Source of the DNA: Pseudomonadota bacterium
Lineage (GTDB): Bacteria > Pseudomonadota > Gammaproteobacteria > Xanthomonadales > Xanthomonadaceae
Reading direction: 5' to 3'
Assembly (NCBI GenBank): GCA_023390905.1
Contig: JAEWBY010000025.1
Coordinates: 1-64,000, forward strand
Length of the DNA: 64,000 nt
Part shown: positions 44,111 through 52,792 of the stretch, piece after piece
Layout: every line of letters begins with the position of its first letter
Position numbering within the stretch: position 1 is the first letter of the stretch
The notes under the pieces: model-generated
Database searches by the model: none
What the model saw: only the letters and a program-made list of their open reading frames with translations
Told to the model about the DNA's origin: nothing
Translations under genes and position numbers: made by a program

Positions 44111-44168
44111 AACCGCTATCCTTCCCACGAATACCGTCCGCCGAATCCCCAATCCGTCTCGCGCCGCC

Positions 44169-45497
44169 ATGCCCAATCCCTCGCCCACCGTCCTCACGCC
44201 GAGCCAGCTCAACACGCTTGCGCGTGACATCCTGGAAGGCAGCTTTCCGCTGATCTGGGTGGAAGGCGAACTGGGCAACGTGACGCGGCCGTCGTCGGGC
44301 CATCTGTATTTCACGCTGAAGGACAGCCGCGCACAGGTGCGCTGCGCGATGTTCAAGCCCAAGAGCCAGTGGCTGCGCTTCGTGCCGCGCGAAGGCCTGC
44401 ACGTGCTGGCGCGCGGTCGCGTCACCCTGTACGAGGCGCGCGGCGAATACCAGATGGTCATCGATCATCTGGAAGACGCCGGCGAAGGCGCGCTGCGCCG
44501 TGCCTTCGAGCAGCTCAAGGCGCGGCTGACCGCCGAGGGCCTGTTCGATGAAGGGCGCAAGCGTCCATTGCCGACGCACCTTCATCGGCTCGCGGTGATC
44601 ACCTCGCCCAGCGGCGCGGCGGTGCGCGACGTGCTGAGCGTGCTGGGCCGCCGTTTTCCGTTGCTGGAAGTGGACATTCTCCCCGTGCAGGTGCAGGGCG
44701 AAGCCGCGCCCGCGCAGATCGTCTCGATGCTGCGCCGCGCCGGCGAAAGCGGCCGCTATGGCGCGGTGCTGATCACCCGCGGCGGCGGTTCGCTGGAAGA
44801 TCTGTGGGCGTTCAACGATGAAACGCTGGCGCGCGCGATCGCGGCCTCCCCGGTGCCGGTGATCTCGGCGGTGGGTCACGAGACCGATTTCAGCCTTTCC
44901 GATTTCGCCGCCGATCTGCGCGCACCGACGCCATCGGTCGCGGCGGAACTGCTGGTCCCGGATCGGCGCGACCTGCTCACGCGCCTGCGGACGATCCAGC
45001 GGCGCGTGGACGATCTGCAACAGCGCCGCCTGCGCGAGGCCATCCAGCGCGCCGATCGTGCGGCGCTGCGCCTCAACGCGGCACGGCCGCAAGCGCGGCT
45101 CGCGCTCATCCAGCGCCGTCAGGAAGACGCCATCCGCCGCCTGAATGCCTGCTGGCGTGCGCAACTGGAACAACGCCGCGCGCGATTGCGCCATGCCTCG
45201 GCGGTCCTGCGCGCCGCGCAGCCGGAGCGCCGACTGGCTCGGTTGCGCGAGCGCCTGCAGGCGTTGTCTTTGCGCCCGCAGGCGTGCATCGCGCGCCATC
45301 TGCAGCGCGATGCGATCAAGCTGCGCGGGCTGGCGCGCTCGCTGGAAGCAGTGAGCCCGCTGGCCACGGTGGCGCGCGGCTACGCCATCGTGACGCGTGA
45401 AGACGGTGCGCTGGTTCGTTCGGTCGAACAGGTCCGGACAGGTGAAACAGTGCAGGCGCGGCTGGCCGACGGGTCACTGAAGCTGCGCGTCGAGTAG
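44169..45497 (+). CDS. xseA: Exodeoxyribonuclease VII large subunit
   Basis: 442 aa. An N-terminal OB fold (LTPSQLNTLARDILEGSFPLIWVEGELGN...) is followed by the catalytic domain with VITSPSGAAVRDVL, ITRGGGSLEDLWAFNDE and SAVGHETDFSLSDFAADLRAPTPSVAAEL, then a long Arg-rich coiled coil (about 280-380) and a C-terminal ARGYAIVTREDG segment. Degrades single-stranded DNA together with XseB, which is not in the window. Confidence 0.95.
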   Translation: MPNPSPTVLTPSQLNTLARDILEGSFPLIWVEGELGNVTRPSSGHLYFTLKDSRAQVRCAMFKPKSQWLRFVPREGLHVLARGRVTLYEARGEYQMVIDHLEDAGEGALRRAFEQLKARLTAEGLFDEGRKRPLPTHLHRLAVITSPSGAAVRDVLSVLGRRFPLLEVDILPVQVQGEAAPAQIVSMLRRAGESGRYGAVLITRGGGSLEDLWAFNDETLARAIAASPVPVISAVGHETDFSLSDFAADLRAPTPSVAAELLVPDRRDLLTRLRTIQRRVDDLQQRRLREAIQRADRAALRLNAARPQARLALIQRRQEDAIRRLNACWRAQLEQRRARLRHASAVLRAAQPERRLARLRERLQALSLRPQACIARHLQRDAIKLRGLARSLEAVSPLATVARGYAIVTREDGALVRSVEQVRTGETVQARLADGSLKLRVE

Positions 45498-45590
45498 CCC
45501 GCTCCTGCGCACACGATCGGATCGGCGGCCGCTTCAACCCCGATCCGCGAACCGGCGCGTTGAATCTCCCGACCCAACGGGAGTTCCGCC

Positions 45591-47318
45591 ATGTCCAAGC
45601 GTTTCGTTTTCCCCGCCGCCGGTGCGCTGATCGCCATCGCGCTGGTGGCCTGCCAGAGCCGGCCCTCCCTGCATGAGCGCCAGGCCGCTGCCGCGCAGGA
45701 AGCCAACACGTTAGAAGCCGTCGCCGAGGCCACGACCGCCGCGTCCGACGCCTCGCGCGCACGGCGAGAGACCCAGCTCAGCAAGAGCGCCGTGCCCGCG
45801 CCGGCCCAGGCAGCGCTCGCGCCCGGATGGGCCCATGCACCGCCCGCTCCCCCACCGCCGCCTCCGATGCAGGCCGCCAATACCGAGCGCTACGCCGAGC
45901 ACGATGACAACCCGGTGCATCGCGCCAGCGAGCAACCGGTGTCGACCTTCTCCATCGATGTGGACACCGGCAGTTACAGCAATGTGCGGCGGATGCTGCG
46001 CGATGGCGTGCGTCCGCCGGCCGACGCGGTGCGCGCGGAGGAGTTCATCAACTACTTCGACTACGGGCATCCTGCGCCGCGTGATCGCACCACGCCTTTC
46101 CGCGTCAGCACCGAGTTGACGCCGGCGCCCTGGAACCGCCAGCGCCAGTTGCTGATGATCGGCATCAAGGGCTACGACGTGCCCAAGGCAACGCTGCCGG
46201 CGGCCAATCTGGTGTTCCTGATCGACACCTCGGGATCGATGTCCTCGCCGGACAAGCTGCCGTTGCTCAAGCAGGCCTTCGCGCAACTGGTGCCGCAACT
46301 GCGCGCGCAGGACCGCGTGTCGATGGTGGTGTACGCCGGTTCCGCAGGTCTGGTGTTGCCGGCCACCCCCGGTGATCGCCATGAAGAGATCCTGGCCGCG
46401 CTGGATCGGCTGGAAGCCGGCGGCTCGACCAACGGCGGTGACGGCATCCGCCTGGCGTACGCGATGGCACGGCAGTCCTTCGTCGCCGATGGCGTGAACC
46501 GCGTGATCCTCGCCACCGATGGCGACTTCAATGTCGGCACCGTCGATCAGGACGCGCTGGAAACGCTCGTGGCCGATCAGCGCAAATCCGGCATCGCGCT
46601 GACCACGCTGGGCTTCGGCGATGGCAACTACAACGATGCGATGGCCGAGCAACTGGCCGACATCGGCGACGGCAACCACGCCTACATCGACACCCTGCAG
46701 GAAGCGCGCAAGGTGCTGGTCGAGGAAATGCAGTCCACCTTGCTGACGATCGCGCGCGACGTGAAGATCCAGATCGAGTTCAACCCGGCCGTGGTCGAAG
46801 AATATCGCCTGATCGGCTACGAAAACCGGCTGCTCAAGCGCGAGGATTTCGCCAACGACAAGGTCGACGCCGGTGACATCGGCGCCGGCCACGAAGTGAC
46901 GGCGCTGTACGAGGTCACGCTGGTCGGCAGCGGCGCCACGCGCCTGCCGCCGCTGCGCTACGGCCCCGCCAGCGCGCATGGCCCGGCCTCCGGCGAACTG
47001 GCCCACCTGCGCCTGCGCTACAAGCTGCCGGGACAGGACAGCAGCCGGCTGATCGAAACGCCGATCCTGCGCGGAAGCGCCACGGCGCAGCCGAGCGAAC
47101 GCCTGCGCTTTGCCAGCGCGGTGGCCGCCTATGCGGATCTGCTGCGCGGCGGCAAGCAGATCGATCGCTGGAGCTGGAAGGACGTGCATGCCGCCGCGCA
47201 GGCTTCGCTCGGCTCGGATCCCTACGGGCTGCGGCGCGAGTTCGTCGAACTGGTTGACCGTGCGCAGTCACTGGTCGAGCACGAAGTGACCACGCCGGAT
47301 ATCGCGATCGAACAATGA
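45591..47318 (+). CDS. von Willebrand factor A domain lipoprotein (YfbK-like)
   Basis: 575 aa. A lipoprotein signal ends LVAC with Cys21. A low-complexity linker with a PPAPPPPPP tract reaches about residue 90. The N-terminal vWF domain (VSTFSIDVDTGSYSNVRRML...AEEFINYFDYG) precedes a vWA domain with intact MIDAS (FLIDTSGSMSS, then LDRLEAGGSTNGG and ILATDGDFNVG). The C-terminal part (about 400-570) is the DUF3520-type region. GGGAG lies 7 bp before the ATG. Homologues are commonly linked to ECF sigma factors; here one lies 3 kb away beyond a GGDEF-EAL gene. Confidence 0.85.
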   Translation: MSKRFVFPAAGALIAIALVACQSRPSLHERQAAAAQEANTLEAVAEATTAASDASRARRETQLSKSAVPAPAQAALAPGWAHAPPAPPPPPPMQAANTERYAEHDDNPVHRASEQPVSTFSIDVDTGSYSNVRRMLRDGVRPPADAVRAEEFINYFDYGHPAPRDRTTPFRVSTELTPAPWNRQRQLLMIGIKGYDVPKATLPAANLVFLIDTSGSMSSPDKLPLLKQAFAQLVPQLRAQDRVSMVVYAGSAGLVLPATPGDRHEEILAALDRLEAGGSTNGGDGIRLAYAMARQSFVADGVNRVILATDGDFNVGTVDQDALETLVADQRKSGIALTTLGFGDGNYNDAMAEQLADIGDGNHAYIDTLQEARKVLVEEMQSTLLTIARDVKIQIEFNPAVVEEYRLIGYENRLLKREDFANDKVDAGDIGAGHEVTALYEVTLVGSGATRLPPLRYGPASAHGPASGELAHLRLRYKLPGQDSSRLIETPILRGSATAQPSERLRFASAVAAYADLLRGGKQIDRWSWKDVHAAAQASLGSDPYGLRREFVELVDRAQSLVEHEVTTPDIAIEQ

Positions 47319-47363
47319 CGCTGCATCGCATGGGCCGCCGATGCGGCTCATGCGCCCGGCGGA

Positions 47364-50279
47364 TCAGCCGCGCCCCCCCACCAGGGCGGCGGGCCGGCCG
47401 AGCAGATAGCCCTGGCCGAAACTGCATCCGAGTTCGAGCAGCGCCTGGCGCTGCTCTTCGGTTTCGATGCCTTCGGCGATGGTGTCGATGCCGAGCGTCT
47501 GCGCCAGCGCGAGGATGGCGCGCACCAGACCCAGGCTTTCCGGCCGGCCGGCATCGCCGATCCCGGCGACGAAGCTGCGATCGATCTTGAGCACCGAGAT
47601 CGGAAAACGATGCAGGTAGGACAACGCCGAGAAGCCCGTGCCGAAATCATCGAGCTGGGCGAGGATGCCGTGCTGTCGCAGCGTGCTCAGCGTGCGCAGG
47701 GTGCGCGGCGCGTCATCGAGCAGCGCCACCTCCGTGATCTCCACCCGCAGGCGCGACGGATCCGCGCCCTGCGCCTCGAACATCGCCAGCAGCCGATCGG
47801 CGAAATCGGCGGAACGGAAATGCCGCGGCGAGACGTTCACCGATACATAGCCCTCGCCACCGCGCGCAATCTGGCGCACCACCTGCTCGTAGATCAGCCA
47901 GTCGACCTGTTCGATCAACCCGCTGTCTTCACCCAGTCCGATGAAATCCGGCGGTGACAGCAGTCCACGGCGTTCATGCTGCCAGCGCAGCAGCGCTTCG
48001 TAGCCGACCACCTCGCCGTCGTCCAGGCGCAGGATCGGCTGGTAGAACGGAATGAAGTCCCGGTTGTTGATCGCGCGCCGCAAATCCGCCTGCAGATCCA
48101 GGCTCTGCATCGCGGCTTCGCGCATTTCCTCGTCGAACATCGCGCAGCGATCGCGGCCCTGTTCCTTGGCGCGGTACATCGCCGCGTCCGCATCGCGCAG
48201 CAGTTCTTCGCCGTTGCGATAACGCGGATGCCATACCGCGATGCCGAGGCTGGCCGAAGGATACAGTTCACGGCCCGCCACCCACATCGGCCGGCTCAGC
48301 ACGCTCAGCAGGCGATGGGCCAGCTCGCGGATGTTCTCCTCCCCGTCGCTGTATTCCATCAGCACCGCGAATTCATCACCGCCCAGGCGCGACACCACGT
48401 CGTTGCTGCGCACGGTGCTGGTGATGCGGCGGGCGACTTCGATCAGCAGTTCGTCACCGGCCGCATGGCCGATGCTGTCGTTGACCAGCTTGAAGCGATC
48501 CAGATCCAGGAACAGCACGGCGAACGACTGCCCGTCCCCGTGCCGCGCGCGTTCGATGGCGGCGGCGAGGCGATCCAGCAGATGCGGGCGATTGGGCAAA
48601 CCGGTCAACGCATCATGCGTGGCCTGATGGGTCAGGCGCTGTTCGGCACGCAGGCGTTCGCTGATCTGCGCGCGCAGTTGCGTGTTCGCCTCCGCCAGTT
48701 CGCGCGTGCGTTCGTCCACGCGGCGCTCCAGTTCGGCATGCGCGGCGCGCAGGCTTTCCTGTGCACGTTGCCGCGCCAGGCCGTTGCCGATGTTGTGTGC
48801 GACGAAGGTCAGCAGGCTCTGGTCATGCCCGGTGAACCGCACTTCCGGCGTGTAGCTCTGCACCACCACCGCGCCCAGCACCTCATCGCCCTGGAACAGC
48901 GGCACGCCCAGCCAACTGTAGGCCGGCGGCCCGTGCTGGACGACCTTGCCGCCGTCGCTGAGGCCACTGATCACTTCGCGATCGGCCAGCAGCGGCTTGC
49001 CGGTCTCGATGACGAATTCGGTCAGCCCGTTGCCGATGCGCCGCGATTTGCGCATCGGATCGCGCTCGTCGATGGTGTACGGAAACTGCAGCGTCTGCTT
49101 GTTGTCGCCGAGCAGCGCGATGTAGAAGTTGCGCGCATCGATCAGTTCATCGACGACCGCATGCACGTCGGCATAGAAGTGTTCGAGCGATTCGGAGGTG
49201 ATCGCCAGATCGGTGATGCGGAACAGCGCGCTCTGCAGCTTCTCGGCGCGCTTGCGTTCGATGATCTCGGCCTGGAGTTCGCGGTTGGCGCGTTGCAGCT
49301 CGTGCGTGCGCGCTTCCACGCGGCGTTCCAGATCCACGTGGGCATGCTTGCGATCCAGCGCGGTAAGGATGTGCTGGGCGACGTAACCGAGCAGCGCGCG
49401 ATCCTCATCGGCATAGCTGGCCGGCGCGTCATAGCTCTGCACGACGATCGCACCGCAGACGCGATCATCGCGACGCATCGGCACGCCCAGCCAGTCCAGG
49501 CTGTCCGGGCCGTGGCTGGGATCGCGGATCACGCCGAGCTTCTGCCGGATGACCGTGGATGGCCCGCGCAGCGGCTGGCCGTGGCGCAGCAGCGCGAAGG
49601 TCATGCTGTTGGCCATCTCCTCTTCGGAGAACTCGCGCTCGGGTTCGGCGATGTAGGGATCCTTCTGGTCGGCGAAATACAGGAACCGCACCGTGCGCCG
49701 CTGATCGTCGTAGAGGACGATGTAGCAGTTCTGCGCGTACATCAGCGAGTTCACCACCGCGTGGATGCGGCGGAGCATCTCGGTCATCTCGAGATCGGCG
49801 CCGGCGAGATCGGCGATTTCGTACAGCGCCTGCTGCAAGCGCTTGGATTTCTCCAGCGACTCGATGCGTGCATGCGCGCGTGCGGTGTCCAGCGTCGCGT
49901 CGATCAGCGCACGCGCCAGCCCATGCCAGGTGCGTGCCTGCGCGGCCTCGATCGGCGTGGACAGTTCGGCAGCCAGCGCGATCCGCGCGGTGCCTTCGTG
50001 GTTGTCCCAGACCTGCGAGAGTTCCGCATCGAGATGGCCGGTGAGCAGGAGGCCTTCCTGCAACAACTGGTCGGACCGCCGCCGCAGCGTGGCCGCCGTC
50101 TGCGGGCAGACCCCGCCGCCGGCACCCAGCGCCCAGTCGCGCCAGCTCACCGCCAGCGTGCTGCCGGCCGGCAGCAGATCCAGCAGGACCTGCAACGCGC
50201 GCGCGATCGAGGACGCGGCGCCTTCGGTCGAGGCGACGTCGTTCGCGATCGGGCTGGGCATGCCGGTTCCGGAGAGCAT
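47364..50279 (-). CDS. GAF-GAF-GGDEF-EAL cyclic-di-GMP turnover protein
   Basis: About 971 aa, soluble. Two GAF domains (about 165-330 and 385-545; both contain LGVP...GA-VVQSY) are each followed by a coiled segment (ERRVEARTHELQRANRELQAEI, ERRVDERTRELAEANTQLRAQI). The GGDEF domain has intact GGDEF in SRLGGDEFAVLM. The EAL domain has intact YEALLRW, VNVSPRHF, EITE, DDFGTGFSALSYL, LKIDRSFV and AEGIE, so both activities are possible. The start is uncertain: ATG at 50279 or in-frame ATG at 50261, neither with a strong ribosome binding site. The frame upstream is antisense to the sigma factor gene and is noncoding. It is convergent with the vWA gene. Confidence 0.88.
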   Translation of the reverse strand: MLSGTGMPSPIANDVASTEGAASSIARALQVLLDLLPAGSTLAVSWRDWALGAGGGVCPQTAATLRRRSDQLLQEGLLLTGHLDAELSQVWDNHEGTARIALAAELSTPIEAAQARTWHGLARALIDATLDTARAHARIESLEKSKRLQQALYEIADLAGADLEMTEMLRRIHAVVNSLMYAQNCYIVLYDDQRRTVRFLYFADQKDPYIAEPEREFSEEEMANSMTFALLRHGQPLRGPSTVIRQKLGVIRDPSHGPDSLDWLGVPMRRDDRVCGAIVVQSYDAPASYADEDRALLGYVAQHILTALDRKHAHVDLERRVEARTHELQRANRELQAEIIERKRAEKLQSALFRITDLAITSESLEHFYADVHAVVDELIDARNFYIALLGDNKQTLQFPYTIDERDPMRKSRRIGNGLTEFVIETGKPLLADREVISGLSDGGKVVQHGPPAYSWLGVPLFQGDEVLGAVVVQSYTPEVRFTGHDQSLLTFVAHNIGNGLARQRAQESLRAAHAELERRVDERTRELAEANTQLRAQISERLRAEQRLTHQATHDALTGLPNRPHLLDRLAAAIERARHGDGQSFAVLFLDLDRFKLVNDSIGHAAGDELLIEVARRITSTVRSNDVVSRLGGDEFAVLMEYSDGEENIRELAHRLLSVLSRPMWVAGRELYPSASLGIAVWHPRYRNGEELLRDADAAMYRAKEQGRDRCAMFDEEMREAAMQSLDLQADLRRAINNRDFIPFYQPILRLDDGEVVGYEALLRWQHERRGLLSPPDFIGLGEDSGLIEQVDWLIYEQVVRQIARGGEGYVSVNVSPRHFRSADFADRLLAMFEAQGADPSRLRVEITEVALLDDAPRTLRTLSTLRQHGILAQLDDFGTGFSALSYLHRFPISVLKIDRSFVAGIGDAGRPESLGLVRAILALAQTLGIDTIAEGIETEEQRQALLELGCSFGQGYLLGRPAALVGGRG

Positions 50280-50456
50280 TTGACTGTGAGTTCGATTCCC
50301 CGCCCGCAGCATAACCGCATGTGACCCCGCCGGCAGTGGATGCAACCCCACTTCCGCTGCTCCGCCGTTTCGACCTCCATGCAGATCACCCTGAGCCCCG
50401 GCGCGCCGTGCGTCGCGGCGATCGGCCCGCAGCCGAACGGCCCGTTCAGAAAACGG

Positions 50457-50477
50457 TTCCGTGACGGCTTCACGGAA
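50457..50477. promoter_or_regulatory. Inverted repeat upstream of the ECF sigma gene
   Basis: TTCCGTGA-CGGCT-TCACGGAA: perfect 8-bp arms with a 5-bp spacer, ending 27 bp before the sigma factor start. No T-run follows. Position suggests an operator or a promoter element rather than a terminator. Confidence 0.5.
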
Positions 50478-50504
50478 AAGCGCGCACCGCTTACGCTGAT
50501 CGCA

Positions 50505-51059
50505 GTGAACGATGCCGCCGACCCCGCCGATGAAACCTTGATGCTCGCCTATGCGGCGGGCGACGGTTCGGCATTCGAGCGGCTCTACGCGCGCCATCGG
50601 GGCCCGCTCTACCGGTTCCTGCTGCGCAACCTGCGCGACGGGGCGCTGGCCGACGAGTTTTTCCAGGACGTCTGGCAGCGCGTCATCGCTGCGCGCCAGA
50701 GCTGGAAACCGGACGCGGCCTTCACCACCTGGCTCTACCGCATCGCCCACAATCGGCTCAATGATCACTGGCGCTCGCTCAAACACCGGCCGGCCGCCCC
50801 GGAGGACGCCGACGAGCGCACCGCGCGGGTGCCGGACCCTGACACGCCGGAACGCCAGCTCAGCCAGTTCGAGCAGCGCCGGCGCCTGCAACTGGCGCTG
50901 GCCGATCTGCCCCAGGATCAGCGGCAGGTGATCCAGTTGCGCCTGGAGCAGGAACTGAGCCTGGAGGAAATCGGCGAGATCACCGGTGTGGGCCGGGAGA
51001 CCGTCAAATCGCGACTGCGCTACGCGATGGACAAACTGCGCGCGAGACTGACCGAATGA
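50505..51059 (+). CDS. ECF-type RNA polymerase sigma factor
   Basis: 184 aa from a GTG start (MNDAADPADETLMLAYAAGD). The region 2 motifs are FERLYARHRGPLYRFLLRNL, DEFFQDVWQRV and TTWLYRIAHNRLNDHWR; region 4 is LPQDQRQVIQLRLEQELSLEEIGEITGVGRETVKSRLRYAMDKLR. The open frame extends 55 codons upstream but runs through an inverted repeat and lacks homology-like character. The stop overlaps the next gene (ATGA), which encodes a single-pass membrane protein that is the likely anti-sigma factor. Confidence 0.9.
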   Translation: MNDAADPADETLMLAYAAGDGSAFERLYARHRGPLYRFLLRNLRDGALADEFFQDVWQRVIAARQSWKPDAAFTTWLYRIAHNRLNDHWRSLKHRPAAPEDADERTARVPDPDTPERQLSQFEQRRRLQLALADLPQDQRQVIQLRLEQELSLEEIGEITGVGRETVKSRLRYAMDKLRARLTE

Positions 51060-52150
51060 ACCGCCGTCCCCTCGAGCCCCTGAGCCCGGAAGAACGCGCG
51101 CTGGCCGACCAGCTCGCGCGGCTGGGGCCGCATGGCGAGCCGTCCGCCGCGCTGGATGCCCGCATCCTGGCGGCGGCCCACGACGCGATCGCCGTGTCCG
51201 CCGCCGCACGTCCGCGCAGCCGGCGCTGGCCGGTGGGCCTGGGCGTGGCCGCGACGACGCTGCTGGCGGTAGGCATCGCCTGGCAACTGCGGCCGACCGA
51301 CACGGCGCAGTTGTATGCACCGCCGGTCGCCGAGCGCGCCGCCGAACCTGCCCTCACCGCGGACACCGACGCGGTCGAAGCGGCCGATATCGCCCCTGCA
51401 CCCCGGAGCATCGCGCAGGCCCCGGCGCAGGAGCCGCCGGCGATGCAGGAGTCGCTTCCGCCAGCAGTGGCGCCATCGGCATCCCGAGCGCCCGCCAGCC
51501 CACCCCGGCAAGTGCAGTCCAAGCGCGTGCCCTCGCCTGCGGTCGCCAGCGAAAATGGGCCTTCGGGCCATAGCTGGACCGCCGCCGTTCCGCCGCCCCC
51601 GCCTCCGGCCCCGCCCGCGCCGGCCGGCAGCTACGCCGTCGACGCCGCTCCAGCGGCGGTGGCGGCGACAGCGGACGCCGCCAGCGCGCCGCTCAATCCC
51701 GGGCGCGACGAACTCGGCTCCGTCGCCGATGCCGCCACCACGGCCGCCATCGCACGGCAGCGCGAACAGGCACGCGCCGAACAGACCCGCACGCTGGATT
51801 CGGCCAAGGCGCAGGCCAGCCGCAGCGAAGCGCAGGCCCGTGCGAGCCGGGCCTCGGCCGAATTGCAGGAGGCCGTACCGTCCAAGCCGCGCATGGCCAA
51901 TGCGCCGTCCGCCCCGTCGGCGGGCCTCGGCAGCCCTTCCGGGCCGGTGCGCAATGCGCTCAAGCGCACCGATCTGCAATTGCCGGTCTCCGAGGACAGC
52001 AAGCTGGACCCGGATGACTGGCTCGAACGCATCCGCCTGCGCCGCGATCTCGGCGATCACGCCAGCGCCAGCGAAAGCCTGCTGCGCTTCAAGCAGAGCC
52101 ACCCGTTCCAGAAAGTCCCGGACGATCTGCAGGAACTGCTCGGCCCATGA
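51056..52150 (+). CDS. Putative anti-sigma factor, single-pass membrane protein
   Basis: 364 aa. The N-terminal about 55 residues are cytoplasmic (LSPEERALADQLARLGPHGEPSAALDARIL), with one membrane helix at about 58-76 (WPVGLGVAATTLLAVGIAW). A long Ala/Pro/Ser-rich periplasmic region follows with a PPPPPPAPPAP tract and an Ala/Arg/Glu/Gln coiled segment (about 240-285). A conserved-looking C-terminal domain ends it (LDPDDWLERIRLRRDLGDHASASESLLRFKQSHP). No zinc-finger anti-sigma motif is visible. The role is inferred from the overlap with the sigma gene and the topology. It also overlaps the yigZ-like gene. Confidence 0.7.
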   Translation: MNRRPLEPLSPEERALADQLARLGPHGEPSAALDARILAAAHDAIAVSAAARPRSRRWPVGLGVAATTLLAVGIAWQLRPTDTAQLYAPPVAERAAEPALTADTDAVEAADIAPAPRSIAQAPAQEPPAMQESLPPAVAPSASRAPASPPRQVQSKRVPSPAVASENGPSGHSWTAAVPPPPPPAPPAPAGSYAVDAAPAAVAATADAASAPLNPGRDELGSVADAATTAAIARQREQARAEQTRTLDSAKAQASRSEAQARASRASAELQEAVPSKPRMANAPSAPSAGLGSPSGPVRNALKRTDLQLPVSEDSKLDPDDWLERIRLRRDLGDHASASESLLRFKQSHPFQKVPDDLQELLGP

Positions 52151-52737
52151 ACCACACGCTGGCCGTGGCGACCTCGCATCTGCTGGAGGTCAAGCACAGC
52201 CGTTTCCACGTGCACGCCGCGCCGGTCGAAAGCGCCTACGCGGCGCTGGAGTTCCTCGCGCGGGTGGCCGATCCGGCTGCCACCCACAACTGCTGGGCCT
52301 ACCGCATCGGCAGCGACTACCGATCCAGTGACGATGGCGAACCGGCAGGCACGGCCGGCCGGCCCATCCTGGCCGCGATCGATGGGCAGGGGCTGGATCA
52401 GGTGATGGTGGTGGTGACCCGGTGGTTCGGCGGAATCAAGCTCGGCGCGGGTGGTCTGGTGCGCGCCTATGGCGGCGCGGCGGCCGAATGCCTGCGCGTG
52501 GCCGAACGGCGCGAACTGATCCAGTGGCGCACGCTGGGGCTGGCCGCGCCATTCGAGGATCTGGGTGCGGTGCACGCGGCCCTGGCCAGCTTCGGCGCGG
52601 AAAAACTGGCCGAGGAGTTCGCCGAGGACGGGGTGCGCATCGAACTGCGTCTGCCGTTCGATCGGGTCGACGGCTTGAAAAACCATCTCCGCGACGCCAC
52701 CCGTAATCGCGTGCACTGGCCGCCGAGGCCGGAATGA
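52147..52737 (+). CDS. yigZ: YigZ/IMPACT-family protein
   Basis: 196 aa. N-terminal IMPACT domain: KHSRFHVHAAPV, HNCWAYRIG, SDDGEPAGTAGRPILAAI, VVVTRWFGGIKLGAGGLVRAYGGAAAECL. The C-terminal DUF1949-like domain has an RRM/EF-G-like fold. Function is not settled; the family includes regulators of translation-factor kinases in eukaryotes. The ATG overlaps the upstream gene by 4 bp. A large inverted repeat begins at its stop codon. Confidence 0.9.
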   Translation: MNHTLAVATSHLLEVKHSRFHVHAAPVESAYAALEFLARVADPAATHNCWAYRIGSDYRSSDDGEPAGTAGRPILAAIDGQGLDQVMVVVTRWFGGIKLGAGGLVRAYGGAAAECLRVAERRELIQWRTLGLAAPFEDLGAVHAALASFGAEKLAEEFAEDGVRIELRLPFDRVDGLKNHLRDATRNRVHWPPRPE

Positions 52738-52774
52738 TTGTGGAAACGGTTGTCGCGGCAGCCGTTTCCACAAT
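52737..52774. repeat. Perfect 13-bp inverted repeat between yigZ and the ABC transporter gene
   Basis: ATTGTGGAAACGG and CCGTTTCCACAAT are perfect arms around a 12-nt loop, and GCTTCCACGG repeats part of the right arm just after. It ends 18 bp before the ABC transporter ATG. It lacks a T-run, so a leader hairpin or an operator is more likely than a terminator. Confidence 0.6.
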
Positions 52775-52792
52775 GCTTCCACGGTATCCACG

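Noticed and set aside
43823..44160. CRISPR array, suggested by repeated short units
   Set aside because: Units are imperfect, without constant-length spacers, and the elements are palindromic REP-like or simple words; no cas genes are present.
47364..51320. A 1318-codon minus-strand open frame, apparently one giant protein
   Set aside because: Everything upstream of about 50279 is antisense to the ECF sigma gene and low-complexity; the GAF-GGDEF-EAL protein accounts for the C-terminal 971 residues.
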